Shown here piece after piece: positions 17,932 through 26,399 of a DNA stretch of 32,029 bases. The notes beneath the pieces were generated by a model. It did not search any database and was not told the origin of the DNA. It was given only the letters and a program-made list of their open reading frames with translations. Each line of letters begins with the position of its first letter. The stretch's first letter is position 1. This DNA comes from Winogradskyella sp. (lineage in GTDB: Bacteria; Bacteroidota; Bacteroidia; Flavobacteriales; Flavobacteriaceae), in contig NZ_JADGDZ010000034.1 in NCBI RefSeq assembly GCF_016744625.1, forward strand, positions 1 through 32,029, read 5' to 3'. The position numbers were made by a program, and so were the translations under genes.

Positions 17932-18831
17932 TTGAAGTGGCTCTATTTTTATATAGCCTTTTTGTTAGGTAGTATTCTTTACTCTCAATCTAAACTCAAT
18001 CAGTTTTTAAAACCTAGTGATTCTCTAGATATATCACGTAGAAATGCTGTTGTAATAACTGAAACCTCTTTAGCTACATTAACTTTAGTTGGTCTAAATC
18101 AATTATGGTATGCAGATTATCCTCGCTCTAATTTTAAAACTATAAATGATAGTGAGGAATGGTTACAGATGGATAAATTGGGTCATGTGTTTTCTTCTTA
18201 TCAATTAGGTAGTTTAGGTACCAACACATTAAATTGGGCTGGTGTTAGTGAAAAAGATCAATTGCTTTATGGTTCTACACTAGGTTTAGGATTTTTAACT
18301 GCTGTTGAAATCATGGATGGTTTTTCTGAAGAATGGGGATTTTCTTGGACAGACATGGCTGCCAATGCAGCTGGAACAGGATTGTATGTAGGTCAGGAGT
18401 TGTTATGGGACGAGCAGCGCATATTATTTAAATACTCATTCCATAGAACTCATTTTGCACAACAACGACCAGATAAATTGGGAAATGGTTTTTCTGAAGA
18501 ATTCTTAAAAGATTATAATGGACAAACCTATTGGTTGAGCGCTAATATAAAATCGTTCTTAAAAACAGAAGGAATTCCAAATTGGTTGAATATAGCTTTT
18601 GGTTATGGAGCGGATGGTATGTTAACAGGAGAATCCAACGATCTATTGTTTTTAAATCAGAATAGAACACGGCAATATTACTTGAGTTTAGACATTGATT
18701 TAAGACGAATTAAAACAAATTCTCGCCTCCTAAAATCTGTTTTTAGCGTTTTAAACGTTATAAAAGTTCCTTTTCCAACATTAGAATTTAATAATAATGG
18801 TCGGATAAAACTGCACTATATCTACTTTTAA
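17932..18831 (+). CDS. DUF2279 (YfiM-like) envelope protein
   Basis: A 299-residue protein with a signal peptide (residues 1-19, WLYFYIAFLLGSILYSQ). The DUF2279/YfiM core has MDKLGHVFSSYQLG (about residues 80-93), then GSTLGLGFLTAVEIMDGFSEEWGFSWTDMAANAAGTGL. Function unknown; probably outer-membrane or periplasmic. The start codon is TTG at 17932. An AGGTAAGG purine run precedes it directly, and no ATG or GTG would preserve the signal peptide, so TTG is well supported. It starts 3 bases after the mltG stop. An AT palindrome (18832-18845) follows its stop but is a weak terminator. Confidence 0.85.
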   Translation: MKWLYFYIAFLLGSILYSQSKLNQFLKPSDSLDISRRNAVVITETSLATLTLVGLNQLWYADYPRSNFKTINDSEEWLQMDKLGHVFSSYQLGSLGTNTLNWAGVSEKDQLLYGSTLGLGFLTAVEIMDGFSEEWGFSWTDMAANAAGTGLYVGQELLWDEQRILFKYSFHRTHFAQQRPDKLGNGFSEEFLKDYNGQTYWLSANIKSFLKTEGIPNWLNIAFGYGADGMLTGESNDLLFLNQNRTRQYYLSLDIDLRRIKTNSRLLKSVFSVLNVIKVPFPTLEFNNNGRIKLHYIYF

Positions 18832-18883
18832 GTTAAAATTTTAACAGTTAAACAATTGATTTTCAGGGTTTAGAAAAATGTTG

Positions 18884-18891
18884 TATATTTG
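18884..18891 (+). promoter_or_regulatory. -7 promoter box of the SLT-like gene
   Basis: TATATTTG followed by CAC, a full match to the Bacteroidota box, 59 bases before ATG 18951. TTTT at 18860-18863 is a weak candidate for the -33 element, with a 20-base spacer. Confidence 0.65.
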
Positions 18892-18950
18892 CACGCGCAA
18901 TTAGTAAGGTAGTTTGGGGAAAATATTTTACTATTTAAAAATTGGCTGTT

Positions 18951-19607
18951 ATGAATATAAATAGCGTTAAGAATTTTGTATTACCATTTGCGATTTGTTT
19001 ACTTATTGCATTAGCATTGTATCCAGATTCATCTCTTAATCCTGAGGCATACTCTACTGAAGGGTTAGAACTCAATTATAATATTTCTGAAGACTTATCA
19101 TTGGTAGTTCAAGAGCAACCAATTATACATAATATGTTTACTCCTTATTTAGGAAAGTCATTTGAAGGTTTTAAGGAAGCATTAGCATTTAAAGAATCTA
19201 GAGGTGATTATTTTACAGTAAATACTTTGGGATATTTAGGGAAATATCAGTTTGGTTCAGAAACTTTAAAAGTTATTGGTATATACAGTCCAAATAAATT
19301 TTTATATAATCCAGAATTACAAGAAAAAGCATTTATGGCTAATGCTGAGCGTAACAAATGGGTGCTTAGAAAAGATATTAAACGTTTTGAGGGTAAGCTA
19401 ATTGGTGGAGTGAAGGTAACAGAATCTGGTATTTTGGCTGCAGCACATTTGGCTGGTCCAGGTAGTGTTAAAAAGTTTTTGCGAAGTTATGGAGGGAACA
19501 ATTTTGCTGACGCATACGGATCTACTGTAAAACACTATATGAAAAAATTCTCTGGTTACGACACATCTATGGTTGTCCCTGATAAAAAAGCCAAGGCTAC
19601 GCTTTAA
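18951..19607 (+). CDS. Exported lysozyme/SLT-like protein
   Basis: A 218-residue protein from ATG 18951; the TTG 9 bases earlier is less likely. The N-terminal hydrophobic segment (about residues 7-22) is a signal peptide or anchor. The C-terminal part has an SLT-like helix with a candidate catalytic glutamate in ALAFKESRGDYFTVNTLGYLGKYQFG: the E-S-R-G then G-x-Y-Q pattern resembles lytic transglycosylase and goose-lysozyme families. AAHLAGPGSVKKFL near the end also fits. Relatives are sometimes called peptidoglycan-binding proteins; no LysM is seen here. Activity on peptidoglycan is an inference. It has its own promoter. Its stop overlaps the stop of the convergent methylase gene. Confidence 0.8.
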   Translation: MNINSVKNFVLPFAICLLIALALYPDSSLNPEAYSTEGLELNYNISEDLSLVVQEQPIIHNMFTPYLGKSFEGFKEALAFKESRGDYFTVNTLGYLGKYQFGSETLKVIGIYSPNKFLYNPELQEKAFMANAERNKWVLRKDIKRFEGKLIGGVKVTESGILAAAHLAGPGSVKKFLRSYGGNNFADAYGSTVKHYMKKFSGYDTSMVVPDKKAKATL

Positions 19608-20320
19608 TCCTTCTGAATAATAAATATAGCTGGTCTCTTATGTAGATCTTCTTTATTGTGTTTCCAATTTTTTGCGATTTTCGTTTTTATATACTCAGTA
19701 GGTAGTGTTAAATCACAAGCAACACAGACTCTAGTGTTAGGCTGTAGAGTATTTGCTAAATCCTCAAGCATCTTCATGTTTCTATATGGAGTTTCAATAA
19801 ATATTTGGGCTTGATTGTGTTCAGATGATAAACGTTCTAATGTTTTTAATTTAGATTTTCGTTCACTTTTATCAATTGGTAAATACCCATTAAAAGTAAA
19901 ACTTTGGCCATTCATTCCAGAACCCATTAAGGCTAAAATTATTGAAGAAGGTCCAACAAGTGGTATCACCTGTATATTCATTTGATGCGCTAAACTTACA
20001 ATGTCTGCACCAGGATCTGCAATGGCAGGACAACCAGCTTCAGATAGTAAACCAACAGAAACCCCTTTTAAACATATGTTTAAATACGTGTTGAGTTCCG
20101 CTTCTGTTGTATATTTATTTAATACTTGTAATTTTAATGATGGTTGTGATTTATTAGGTGATACGCGCTTTATAAAACGACGTGCTGATTTTTCGTTTTC
20201 AACTATATAATCATCAATCGTCTCAATGATTTTTTTAATTGAAATTGGTAAAACTTCGAGTGGTGGATTATCACCTAAACGTGTTGGTATGAGGTATAGT
20301 TTACCTTTGTTGGTGCTCAT
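19604..20320 (-). CDS. RsmI-like tetrapyrrole-methylase-fold SAM methyltransferase, short form
   Basis: A 238-residue member of the tetrapyrrole methylase family nearest to RsmI (16S rRNA C1402 2'-O-methyltransferase). The motifs are GKLYLIPTRLGD (a variant of the usual GxLYxVPTPIGN), VGLLSEAGCPAIADPGADIV, PLVGPSSIILALMGSG and FNGYLPIDKSERK, then IFIETPYRN. The opening motif differs and the protein is about 40 residues shorter than E. coli RsmI (286). Bacteroidota often carry both a full RsmI and such a short paralogue, so the rRNA target is uncertain. Its ATG overlaps the stop of the sugar dehydrogenase gene by one base. Confidence 0.85.
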   Translation of the reverse strand: MSTNKGKLYLIPTRLGDNPPLEVLPISIKKIIETIDDYIVENEKSARRFIKRVSPNKSQPSLKLQVLNKYTTEAELNTYLNICLKGVSVGLLSEAGCPAIADPGADIVSLAHQMNIQVIPLVGPSSIILALMGSGMNGQSFTFNGYLPIDKSERKSKLKTLERLSSEHNQAQIFIETPYRNMKMLEDLANTLQPNTRVCVACDLTLPTEYIKTKIAKNWKHNKEDLHKRPAIFIIQKD

Positions 20321-21729
20321 TAATTTATAACAAGTTTATGAGTACTTTGCTCTCCGTTATCGGTATTTATTTTTAATATATAGATTCCACTTGAAAGCTC
20401 AGAAGTATTAATTTTTTGAATCGTTTCAGTATTACGACTCATAGTTTTTACAATCTTACCTTGTATATCATAAATTAATATCTCAGTAGAGAGATCTAAA
20501 TTATTATTGAAATTAATATTTAATTCATTTTCTGTTGGGTTAGGATATATAGATATCGAATTCAGGTTGTTTTCATCTATTCCTAGTTGATCATTATCTA
20601 TTAACTTGTAGATACTTCCACCTAAAGAAGATACATAAAGTTCACCATTTATATCTTCACCAAATGCAGCCCAATTTCCTGAAAAAACTTCAAATGTAAA
20701 ACTCCATGCATCAGTAGTGCTATTATAAACTAAGTTACCGATTTCACCACTACAATAATCTGCGAAAAAATACCAACCTTCAAAATTTGGGTAAGCTGAA
20801 CCTCTATATCTGTAACCGCCAGTAACAGAGCATTTAAACTCACCATCAAAATGACTGTATTCAGAAACAGGAAAAGTCATTGTGCTCATGCTTGGACAAT
20901 TTGTGTTGTTGTAGGTAGTGAAATTATTACCTTCATAACATCTCCAACCATAATTTAATCCTCCTGAGCTGCCCGAAGCCCTATTAATTTCTTCAAATTC
21001 TCCTTGACCAACATCACCTATCCAAATATCACCATTCAAACGATCAAAAGAAAACTTCCAAGGATTTCTTAAGCCATAAGCCCAAATTTCATCTCTTGCA
21101 GTAGAACTACCGACAAAAGGATTATTGGAAGGTATGCTATAGTTTAGAGGAGGTGTTGTTGTGTCAATGTCAATTCTAAGCAGATTGCCCAGTAAATTTG
21201 AAGTGTTCTGAGAATTACCTTGTGGATCACCACCAGAACCTCCGTCTCCAGTCGAAATATACAAGTAGCCATCAGGTCCAAATGCTAAATCTCCACCATT
21301 ATGGTTTGAAAATGGTTGATTAAAATTTAAGATTGGAAATTCTGAATTCGGATCAGCAATAGATGGGTTTGATCCGTTTCTCGAAAATCGAGATACTACA
21401 GTATTACCAGAATTGTTTATATAGTTTACGAAAAAGTAACCATTAGTTATATAATCTGGATGAAAAGCTAAACCTAAAAGACCTTGTTCATTACCTGAGC
21501 TTCTAACACGACTATCAATGTCTAAAAAAAGAGTACTTTCTATTGTGCCATTTGCGTTAATTATTTTTATAAAGCCATCTTGCTCAACAACAAAAAGTCT
21601 ATCGTCACCTGCATGCTTAATATTAACTGGTCTATTTAAGCCAGAAACAAATAACTCTAGCCCTAAGTCTTGAGCAAATGAAGACGTTAGACATAAAAGA
21701 AAGAGAATAAAAGTAGTTGTTAATTTCAT
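20320..21729 (-). CDS. Secreted PQQ-type sugar dehydrogenase with T9SS sorting domain
   Basis: A 469-residue exported protein. A signal peptide (1-19, ending SSFAQ) leads to a glucose/sorbosone dehydrogenase beta-propeller (about 25-375) with LNRPVNIKHAGDDRLFVVEQ, GLLGLAFHPDY, NHNGGDLAFGPDGYLYISTG and WAYGLRNPWKFSFD. The C-terminal 75 residues (ISIYPNPTENELNI to the lysine-rich end) are a type IX secretion sorting domain, so the enzyme is exported across the outer membrane. Substrate is probably a sugar; calcium and PQQ use is family knowledge. Overlaps the rsmI-like gene by one base (TAATG). Confidence 0.93.
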   Translation of the reverse strand: MKLTTTFILFLLCLTSSFAQDLGLELFVSGLNRPVNIKHAGDDRLFVVEQDGFIKIINANGTIESTLFLDIDSRVRSSGNEQGLLGLAFHPDYITNGYFFVNYINNSGNTVVSRFSRNGSNPSIADPNSEFPILNFNQPFSNHNGGDLAFGPDGYLYISTGDGGSGGDPQGNSQNTSNLLGNLLRIDIDTTTPPLNYSIPSNNPFVGSSTARDEIWAYGLRNPWKFSFDRLNGDIWIGDVGQGEFEEINRASGSSGGLNYGWRCYEGNNFTTYNNTNCPSMSTMTFPVSEYSHFDGEFKCSVTGGYRYRGSAYPNFEGWYFFADYCSGEIGNLVYNSTTDAWSFTFEVFSGNWAAFGEDINGELYVSSLGGSIYKLIDNDQLGIDENNLNSISIYPNPTENELNINFNNNLDLSTEILIYDIQGKIVKTMSRNTETIQKINTSELSSGIYILKINTDNGEQSTHKLVIN

Positions 21730-21801
21730 TTCAGGTGTTTTAAAGGGGTTTAGCCACTAATTTACAAAAAAAGGATAAAACAGTAAGTAATCAACTACGC
21801 T

Positions 21802-22257
21802 TTAACCTTTTAAAACATCTACAAGTAAGTTGCAGGTATCATCTATTAGGTTGTAAATATGTTCAAAATCAATAAATTCTCCATAGTAAGGATCAGGTAC
21901 ATTTTTATTTACAATTGAAGTGTTAATTTCTAGGAATAGTTTCACTTTTCCTATATCATTATTATTTCTAGTTAAGTTGATGATATTTGTATAATTGGAG
22001 TGATCCATAGCGTAGATATAATCAAAAGCATCAAAATCTGAAACTTTAAATTGTCTTGCGCTTTGAGTACTAATATCTAGATTATGATTTTCGGCAACTT
22101 TCACAGAGCGATAATCGGGTTGGTTGCCAATGTGATAGGCTGCTGTACCAGCAGAATCAACATAAAAATTATCTTCGTTAAGTTTAGACTGTAAAATGCC
22201 ATGAGCCAATGGTGAACGACAAATGTTCCCAAGACACACCATTAAAATGCGAGTCAT
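21802..22257 (-). CDS. Low-molecular-weight protein-tyrosine phosphatase
   Basis: A 151-residue LMW-PTP. The N-terminal P-loop CX5R is complete (Cys8 to Arg14 in VCLGNICRS) and the general-acid aspartate is in VPDPYYGE (about residues 119-126). In bacteria the family dephosphorylates tyrosine kinases of exopolysaccharide export or arginine-phosphate. No such kinase gene is in this window, so the target is unknown. It lies 10 bases downstream of dnaA and is probably cotranscribed with it, an order I recall from other Flavobacteriaceae. Confidence 0.94.
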   Translation of the reverse strand: MTRILMVCLGNICRSPLAHGILQSKLNEDNFYVDSAGTAAYHIGNQPDYRSVKVAENHNLDISTQSARQFKVSDFDAFDYIYAMDHSNYTNIINLTRNNNDIGKVKLFLEINTSIVNKNVPDPYYGEFIDFEHIYNLIDDTCNLLVDVLKG

Positions 22258-22267
22258 AATAAAGTGA

Positions 22268-23695
22268 TTAAAGTGCTAGCTTTTTAGATAAATCTTCAAC
22301 GTATTTTCTGAATTGCTTATCTGTTGAAGATAAATTGTCAACAGTTTTACAAGCATGTAATACAGTTGCATGATCGCGTTGTCCTATTTGCGAACCAATA
22401 CTGGCAAGAGATGCTTTCGTGTATTTTTTTGCAAAGAACATAGCTAATTGACGTGCTTGTACAATGTGACGTTTACGTGTTTTCGATTGAAGCGTATTGA
22501 CATCCATCTGGAAGTAATCTGAAACTACTTTTTGTATATAATCAATAGAAACTTCACGTTTTGTATTCTTAACAAACTTCTCTACAATATCCTTAGCTAA
22601 GTTTATTGTTATTTCTTTCTTGTTAAAAGAAGATTGAGCAATTAACGAAATAATAGCCCCTTCTAACTCTCTGACGTTTGTTTTAATATGTTTAGCAACA
22701 TACTCGATAATGTCTTCTGGCATTTCTACACCATCTCTGTAAAGCTTATTCTTTAGAATAGAAACTCTAGTTTCAAAATCTGGTGTTTGTAATTCTGCAG
22801 AAAGTCCCCATTTAAAACGAGATAATAAACGTTGTTCAATATCTTGCATATCAACAGGAGCCTTATCACTCGTTAGAATAACTTGTTTTCCATTTTGATG
22901 TAAGTGGTTGAAGATGTGAAAGAAAACATCTTGTGTACCTGTTTTACCAGATAAGAACTGAACATCGTCAATAATTAAAACATCTATAATTTGATAGAAG
23001 TGAATAAAATCATTTCTATTATTCTTCTTTACAGAATCTATGTATTGTTGTGTGAATTTTTCAGCAGAAATATATAATACTGTTTTTTCAGGATATTTAT
23101 CTTTAATATCAACACCAATAGCATGCGCTAAATGTGTTTTTCCTAAACCAACACCACCAAAAATTAAAAGCGGATTAAAAGATGTACCACCTGGTTTATT
23201 TGCTACTGCAATACCAGCATTTCTAGCTAATCTGTTTGAATCACCTTCTAAGAAATTTTCGAAACTATAACTTGGATTAAGTTGTGATTCAATTTTTACA
23301 TTTCTAATGCCAGGTATTACAAATGGATTTTTTAATTCTGGACTTTTATTATTAAAAGGAACATCAACATCTTGAGATTTTACTGCAGTTCTATTAGAAC
23401 TAGGGATTTTCTCTGTAAACGGTTGTTTGTTGCCATAGGTGTTTTCCATCTTAATAACATAAACCAATTTAGCATCTTCACCAAGTTCTTTGGTTAAAGA
23501 CACTTTTAAGATTTTAACGTAATGTTCTTCTAACCACTCGTAGAAAAATTTACTAGGAACTTGTATGCTTAAAGCATTGCCGGAAAGTTTAACAGCGTCT
23601 ATAGGTTCAAACCAAGTTTTGTAGGCTTGAGGTTGAATATTATCCTTTATAAAGGCGAGACAATTACTCCATACAGATTGCGCTGTGATCTCCAT
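22268..23695 (-). CDS. dnaA: Chromosomal replication initiator DnaA
   Basis: DnaA opens oriC and loads the replicative helicase. The 475-residue protein has domain I (residues 1-85, SVWSNCLAFIKDNIQPQAYKTWF), a variable linker, the AAA+ domain with Walker A GGVGLGKTHLAHAIG and Walker B VLIIDDVQFLSGK, and the domain IV DNA-binding signature QRDHATVLHACKTV near the C-terminus. The ATG start gives the usual MEITAQSVW opening. Its leader holds a terminator-like hairpin (23732-23758). I found no cluster of TTATCCACA-type boxes beside the gene, so oriC is not shown to be here. Confidence 0.98.
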   Translation of the reverse strand: MEITAQSVWSNCLAFIKDNIQPQAYKTWFEPIDAVKLSGNALSIQVPSKFFYEWLEEHYVKILKVSLTKELGEDAKLVYVIKMENTYGNKQPFTEKIPSSNRTAVKSQDVDVPFNNKSPELKNPFVIPGIRNVKIESQLNPSYSFENFLEGDSNRLARNAGIAVANKPGGTSFNPLLIFGGVGLGKTHLAHAIGVDIKDKYPEKTVLYISAEKFTQQYIDSVKKNNRNDFIHFYQIIDVLIIDDVQFLSGKTGTQDVFFHIFNHLHQNGKQVILTSDKAPVDMQDIEQRLLSRFKWGLSAELQTPDFETRVSILKNKLYRDGVEMPEDIIEYVAKHIKTNVRELEGAIISLIAQSSFNKKEITINLAKDIVEKFVKNTKREVSIDYIQKVVSDYFQMDVNTLQSKTRKRHIVQARQLAMFFAKKYTKASLASIGSQIGQRDHATVLHACKTVDNLSSTDKQFRKYVEDLSKKLAL

Positions 23696-23731
23696 TCGTT
23701 AAGTTAGATTTTTCGTTGTTAGTTAGCTTAG

Positions 23732-23758
23732 CAAAAAAAAAGAGAATTAGGATTCTCT
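23732..23758 (-). promoter_or_regulatory. Terminator-like hairpin in the dnaA leader (possible attenuator)
   Basis: On the minus strand a 7-bp hairpin (23741-23747 with 23752-23758, AGAGAAT/ATTCTCT) is followed by nine T (23732-23740), 37 bases before the dnaA ATG. The next gene upstream is divergent, so no other minus-strand gene needs a terminator here. It may attenuate dnaA or be a chance AT-rich fold, since the stem has few G-C pairs. Confidence 0.45.
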
Positions 23759-23776
23759 CATTGTTTTTCAACAGGA

Positions 23777-23784
23777 CAAATATG
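23777..23784 (-). promoter_or_regulatory. Weak candidate -7 box of dnaA
   Basis: The minus strand reads CATATTTG, one base from TAnnTTTG, about 82 bases upstream of the dnaA ATG. It would place the hairpin at 23741-23758 at the start of the leader. Confidence 0.3.
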
Positions 23785-23894
23785 TGAACAAAATTCTTAA
23801 TAAAAAAATCTAATAACATTGATTATTTAGAATTTTTTTCTCATGTTTAAATCATGTGAAAATTACGAATTTTTTCCTTAACAAACCCAATTAA

Positions 23895-24302
23895 ATGAAT
23901 TTTAACGAAACAAAAATAAGAGTTCGCTATGGCGAGACAGACCAGATGGGCGTTGTGTACCATGCAAACTATGCCGTGTACTTTGAAGTCGGTAGAACCG
24001 AGTGGTTACGAGAGTTTGGGCTGAGTTACAGTGGCATGGAGGCTGAAGGTATTATGTTGCCTGTAATCTCTCTGTCTATAAATTACAAAAATTCAGCACG
24101 TTACGATGATGTGCTTAAAGTAAAAACAACACTCAAAAAGATGCCAACAGCATCCATAGAGTTTGATTACGAATTACGAAATGAATCTGATGTTTTACTG
24201 GCAACTGGTAGTACTATTCTTGCATTTTTAGATATGAAACGAAATAGACCGACGCGTTGCCCAAAATATCTTTTAGATAAACTGCGAAATTATTCGTTAT
24301 AA
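23895..24302 (+). CDS. YbgC/4-hydroxybenzoyl-CoA-type acyl-CoA thioesterase
   Basis: A 135-residue single hot-dog-fold protein. The family signature is VRYGETDQMGVVYHANYAVYFE (about residues 9-30), with the catalytic Asp in ETDQMG and the Y-H-N-Y element. Hydrolysis of short-chain acyl-CoA or acyl-ACP is the family activity; the substrate is not known here. It is divergent from dnaA and convergent with yigZ, and the two stop codons overlap by 6 bases with no terminator between. Confidence 0.92.
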   Translation: MNFNETKIRVRYGETDQMGVVYHANYAVYFEVGRTEWLREFGLSYSGMEAEGIMLPVISLSINYKNSARYDDVLKVKTTLKKMPTASIEFDYELRNESDVLLATGSTILAFLDMKRNRPTRCPKYLLDKLRNYSL

Positions 24303-24905
24303 TTCATGTATGCCTACGCCAAAAAATTGAGTAAACAGTTCTAAAATTTTAGAACTGTTGCTTTTTCTTACAGATATTTCTAAAAAACAATTAAGTTCTA
24401 ACGTCTGATTTGTGATTTCTATTTGATTTTCTTTCAAAATTCGCATCACTTTACTCATGTTTTTATATTCAAATTTGAGCTGAAATATTCTGTTTATAGT
24501 TTTTTCGACTATTTCAGCCGATTCTAATGCCAATTGTGCACCAGTTCTATAGGCATTTATTAAGCCTCCAACACCAAGTTTTACTCCTCCATAATAACGA
24601 ATGACTACAATTAAGATGTTGGTAACATCATAGGATTGAATCTGTCCATAAATAGGCATACCAGCCGAGTTGTTTGGTTCTCCATCGTCATTGGCTCTGT
24701 ATTTAATCGTTTCCGTACCAATTTGATATGCATAACACAAATGCCTTGCTGAGTAATGTTCTTTTTTTAAGGCTTCAAGATGTGTTTTTACTTGTTCTTC
24801 ATTAGTTATAGGAAAGACATAACCATAGAATTTACTATTCTTATCTTTAAAGAGTTCACCTTCAGCAGGTTTAGATATGGTTTTATAGGTGTCTTTAGGT
24901 TTCAT
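24297..24905 (-). CDS. yigZ: YigZ/IMPACT family (UPF0029) protein
   Basis: A 202-residue protein with the UPF0029 N-terminal domain: FKDKNSKFYGYVFPI, HYSARHLCYAYQIG, then NDDGEPNNSAGMPI and VVIRYYGGVKLGVGGL (about residues 100-118). A smaller C-terminal DUF1949-like domain follows. Eukaryotic IMPACT regulates GCN2; the bacterial role is unsettled, with ribosome- or nucleic-acid-related functions proposed. Its ATG shares one base with the EamA stop (TAATG), so it is coupled to that gene. The end overlaps the convergent thioesterase. Confidence 0.93.
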   Translation of the reverse strand: MKPKDTYKTISKPAEGELFKDKNSKFYGYVFPITNEEQVKTHLEALKKEHYSARHLCYAYQIGTETIKYRANDDGEPNNSAGMPIYGQIQSYDVTNILIVVIRYYGGVKLGVGGLINAYRTGAQLALESAEIVEKTINRIFQLKFEYKNMSKVMRILKENQIEITNQTLELNCFLEISVRKSNSSKILELFTQFFGVGIHEL

Positions 24906-25756
24906 TATGTAAGTGTGACTAAGATAATAGAAACTATGGCAATGAGAATACCAATCCAGTTTTTATTTGAAATTCGCTCCTTAAATAATAGTAAACCTAT
25001 TAGTGTAGAAATAGCTACAATAACAACACTATTAATTGTGAATACTGATGAACTTTCAAAACCATCAACACGCAATGCTTTTAAAAGAAAATACATAGAT
25101 CCGTAATTAATAATTCCAAGTGCAATGCCAAAAGGGATACTTTTTACTATAAAAGGATTCTTTTGCTTGATGGATTTATAACTTAAAAGGATTAAGCCTA
25201 CAACACCAGCAACACCAAAAATTGCGGACAAAAATAATTCCATTTCACCTTCTGGTGCAAAATGATTTGACGATGTATCTATAATACCAGTGCCCAAAAA
25301 TAATAGTATAGGTAAATAAATAGATTTTGTTATAATGGTATTATCTTTTGATTTTAGAGAAGTTAAATAAACTGCTATTAGTGCTAAAGTAATACCAGTG
25401 ATTTTTTGAACACCAACACTCTCATGATAAAAAAAGATTCCGAATAAAATAGGGATTATAACACTCATCTTACTAGCTACTGAAGCAACAGAAAGGCCAT
25501 TGTTCTGAGCAGTAAGAGCCATGACATTAAATACTCCTATAAATAAAAAGCCTAACGCAAATGCCACAATAAACCATTCTGAGTTTAATATTTCTAATGG
25601 TTTAATTTGACCATCGTAGAATATAGAACCACAAATACAAGCCACAACATAATTAAGAACTATTACTTGAAGCGTATTAATATCATATTTACTTAGTAGT
25701 TTAAATAAAACTAATATTAAGGTTGAAGATGCTATGCTTAGTAATAGGTAAATCAA
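24905..25756 (-). CDS. EamA-family (DMT) permease
   Basis: A 283-residue membrane protein with about ten hydrophobic helices in two EamA repeats (for example VIVLNYVVACICGSIFY and WIGILIAIVSIILVTLT). This is the drug/metabolite transporter superfamily, whose substrates are commonly amino acids, nucleosides or other metabolites; the substrate cannot be inferred. ATG overlaps the HAD phosphatase stop by 4 bases (ATGA). The order HAD, EamA, yigZ with overlaps implies one transcript. Confidence 0.9.
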   Translation of the reverse strand: MIYLLLSIASSTLILVLFKLLSKYDINTLQVIVLNYVVACICGSIFYDGQIKPLEILNSEWFIVAFALGFLFIGVFNVMALTAQNNGLSVASVASKMSVIIPILFGIFFYHESVGVQKITGITLALIAVYLTSLKSKDNTIITKSIYLPILLFLGTGIIDTSSNHFAPEGEMELFLSAIFGVAGVVGLILLSYKSIKQKNPFIVKSIPFGIALGIINYGSMYFLLKALRVDGFESSSVFTINSVVIVAISTLIGLLLFKERISNKNWIGILIAIVSIILVTLT

Positions 25757-26364
25757 AAGAGTTCCTTTTTAATTTCGAATAGATAAATCACATCTTCACT
25801 GGTTTCATCTATATTCCAGATATTGAAGTCTAATTGTTTTGCAGTATCTGTATTTTCTTTCGTATCATCTATAAATAGACATTCGTTAGCAGCTAAATTA
25901 TTTTCCTTTAAAACGAATTCAAAAATGTCAGCATTGGGTTTTCTTAAATGCATTTCTTGAGACAAGTAGAATACATCAAAACAATTTTTGAAGTCTTCAT
26001 AGAACGATACATTCTGTTTAATGAAATCTATATGCATGTCATTAGTATTGCTCAACAGAATCAATTTGAATTCTTTGTTTTGAGCTAAATCTTTAATGAA
26101 ATCTAATCGATATTCAGGAAAGTCATTAATAATATAGTTCCAAGCATCTATAATACTGGTTTTATTCACATTTGGAAACTTGGATGTATAAAATTCAATA
26201 AATTTTGAAGTTGAAATCTTTCCAATTTCATATTGAATGTTAGTCTCAATCATATCATCTTCAAAAGTATCTAAGTCAAAGATGTCTAAAGCGTTTTGCA
26301 TAGCACCTTGTTTGTCTAAATTGATAAAGACATCTCCAAAATCGAATATTAGTGTTTTAATCAT
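25753..26364 (-). CDS. HAD-superfamily hydrolase
   Basis: A 203-residue HAD phosphatase of the YihX/epoxide-hydrolase-like subgroup. Motif I is FDFGDVFINLD (nucleophile Asp8; the usual i+2 Asp is Gly10, and Asp11 follows), motif II is LLSNTND, motif III is the lysine in LRKPNADIF, and motif IV is LFIDDTKEN. The Gly at i+2 occurs in this subgroup (DFGGV, DLGNV), so it need not mean inactivity. Substrate unknown. It is coupled to EamA by a 4-base overlap. The ribD stop is 69 bases upstream, with a palindromic repeat between. Confidence 0.9.
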   Translation of the reverse strand: MIKTLIFDFGDVFINLDKQGAMQNALDIFDLDTFEDDMIETNIQYEIGKISTSKFIEFYTSKFPNVNKTSIIDAWNYIINDFPEYRLDFIKDLAQNKEFKLILLSNTNDMHIDFIKQNVSFYEDFKNCFDVFYLSQEMHLRKPNADIFEFVLKENNLAANECLFIDDTKENTDTAKQLDFNIWNIDETSEDVIYLFEIKKELF

Positions 26365-26399
26365 ATCTATTTCCCATCAAAGTGGTAACCTCATTCATT

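Noticed and set aside
25753..26364. HAD protein as catalytically dead because the i+2 Asp of motif I is Gly
   Set aside because: Several active members of this subgroup have Gly there, and all other motifs are intact.
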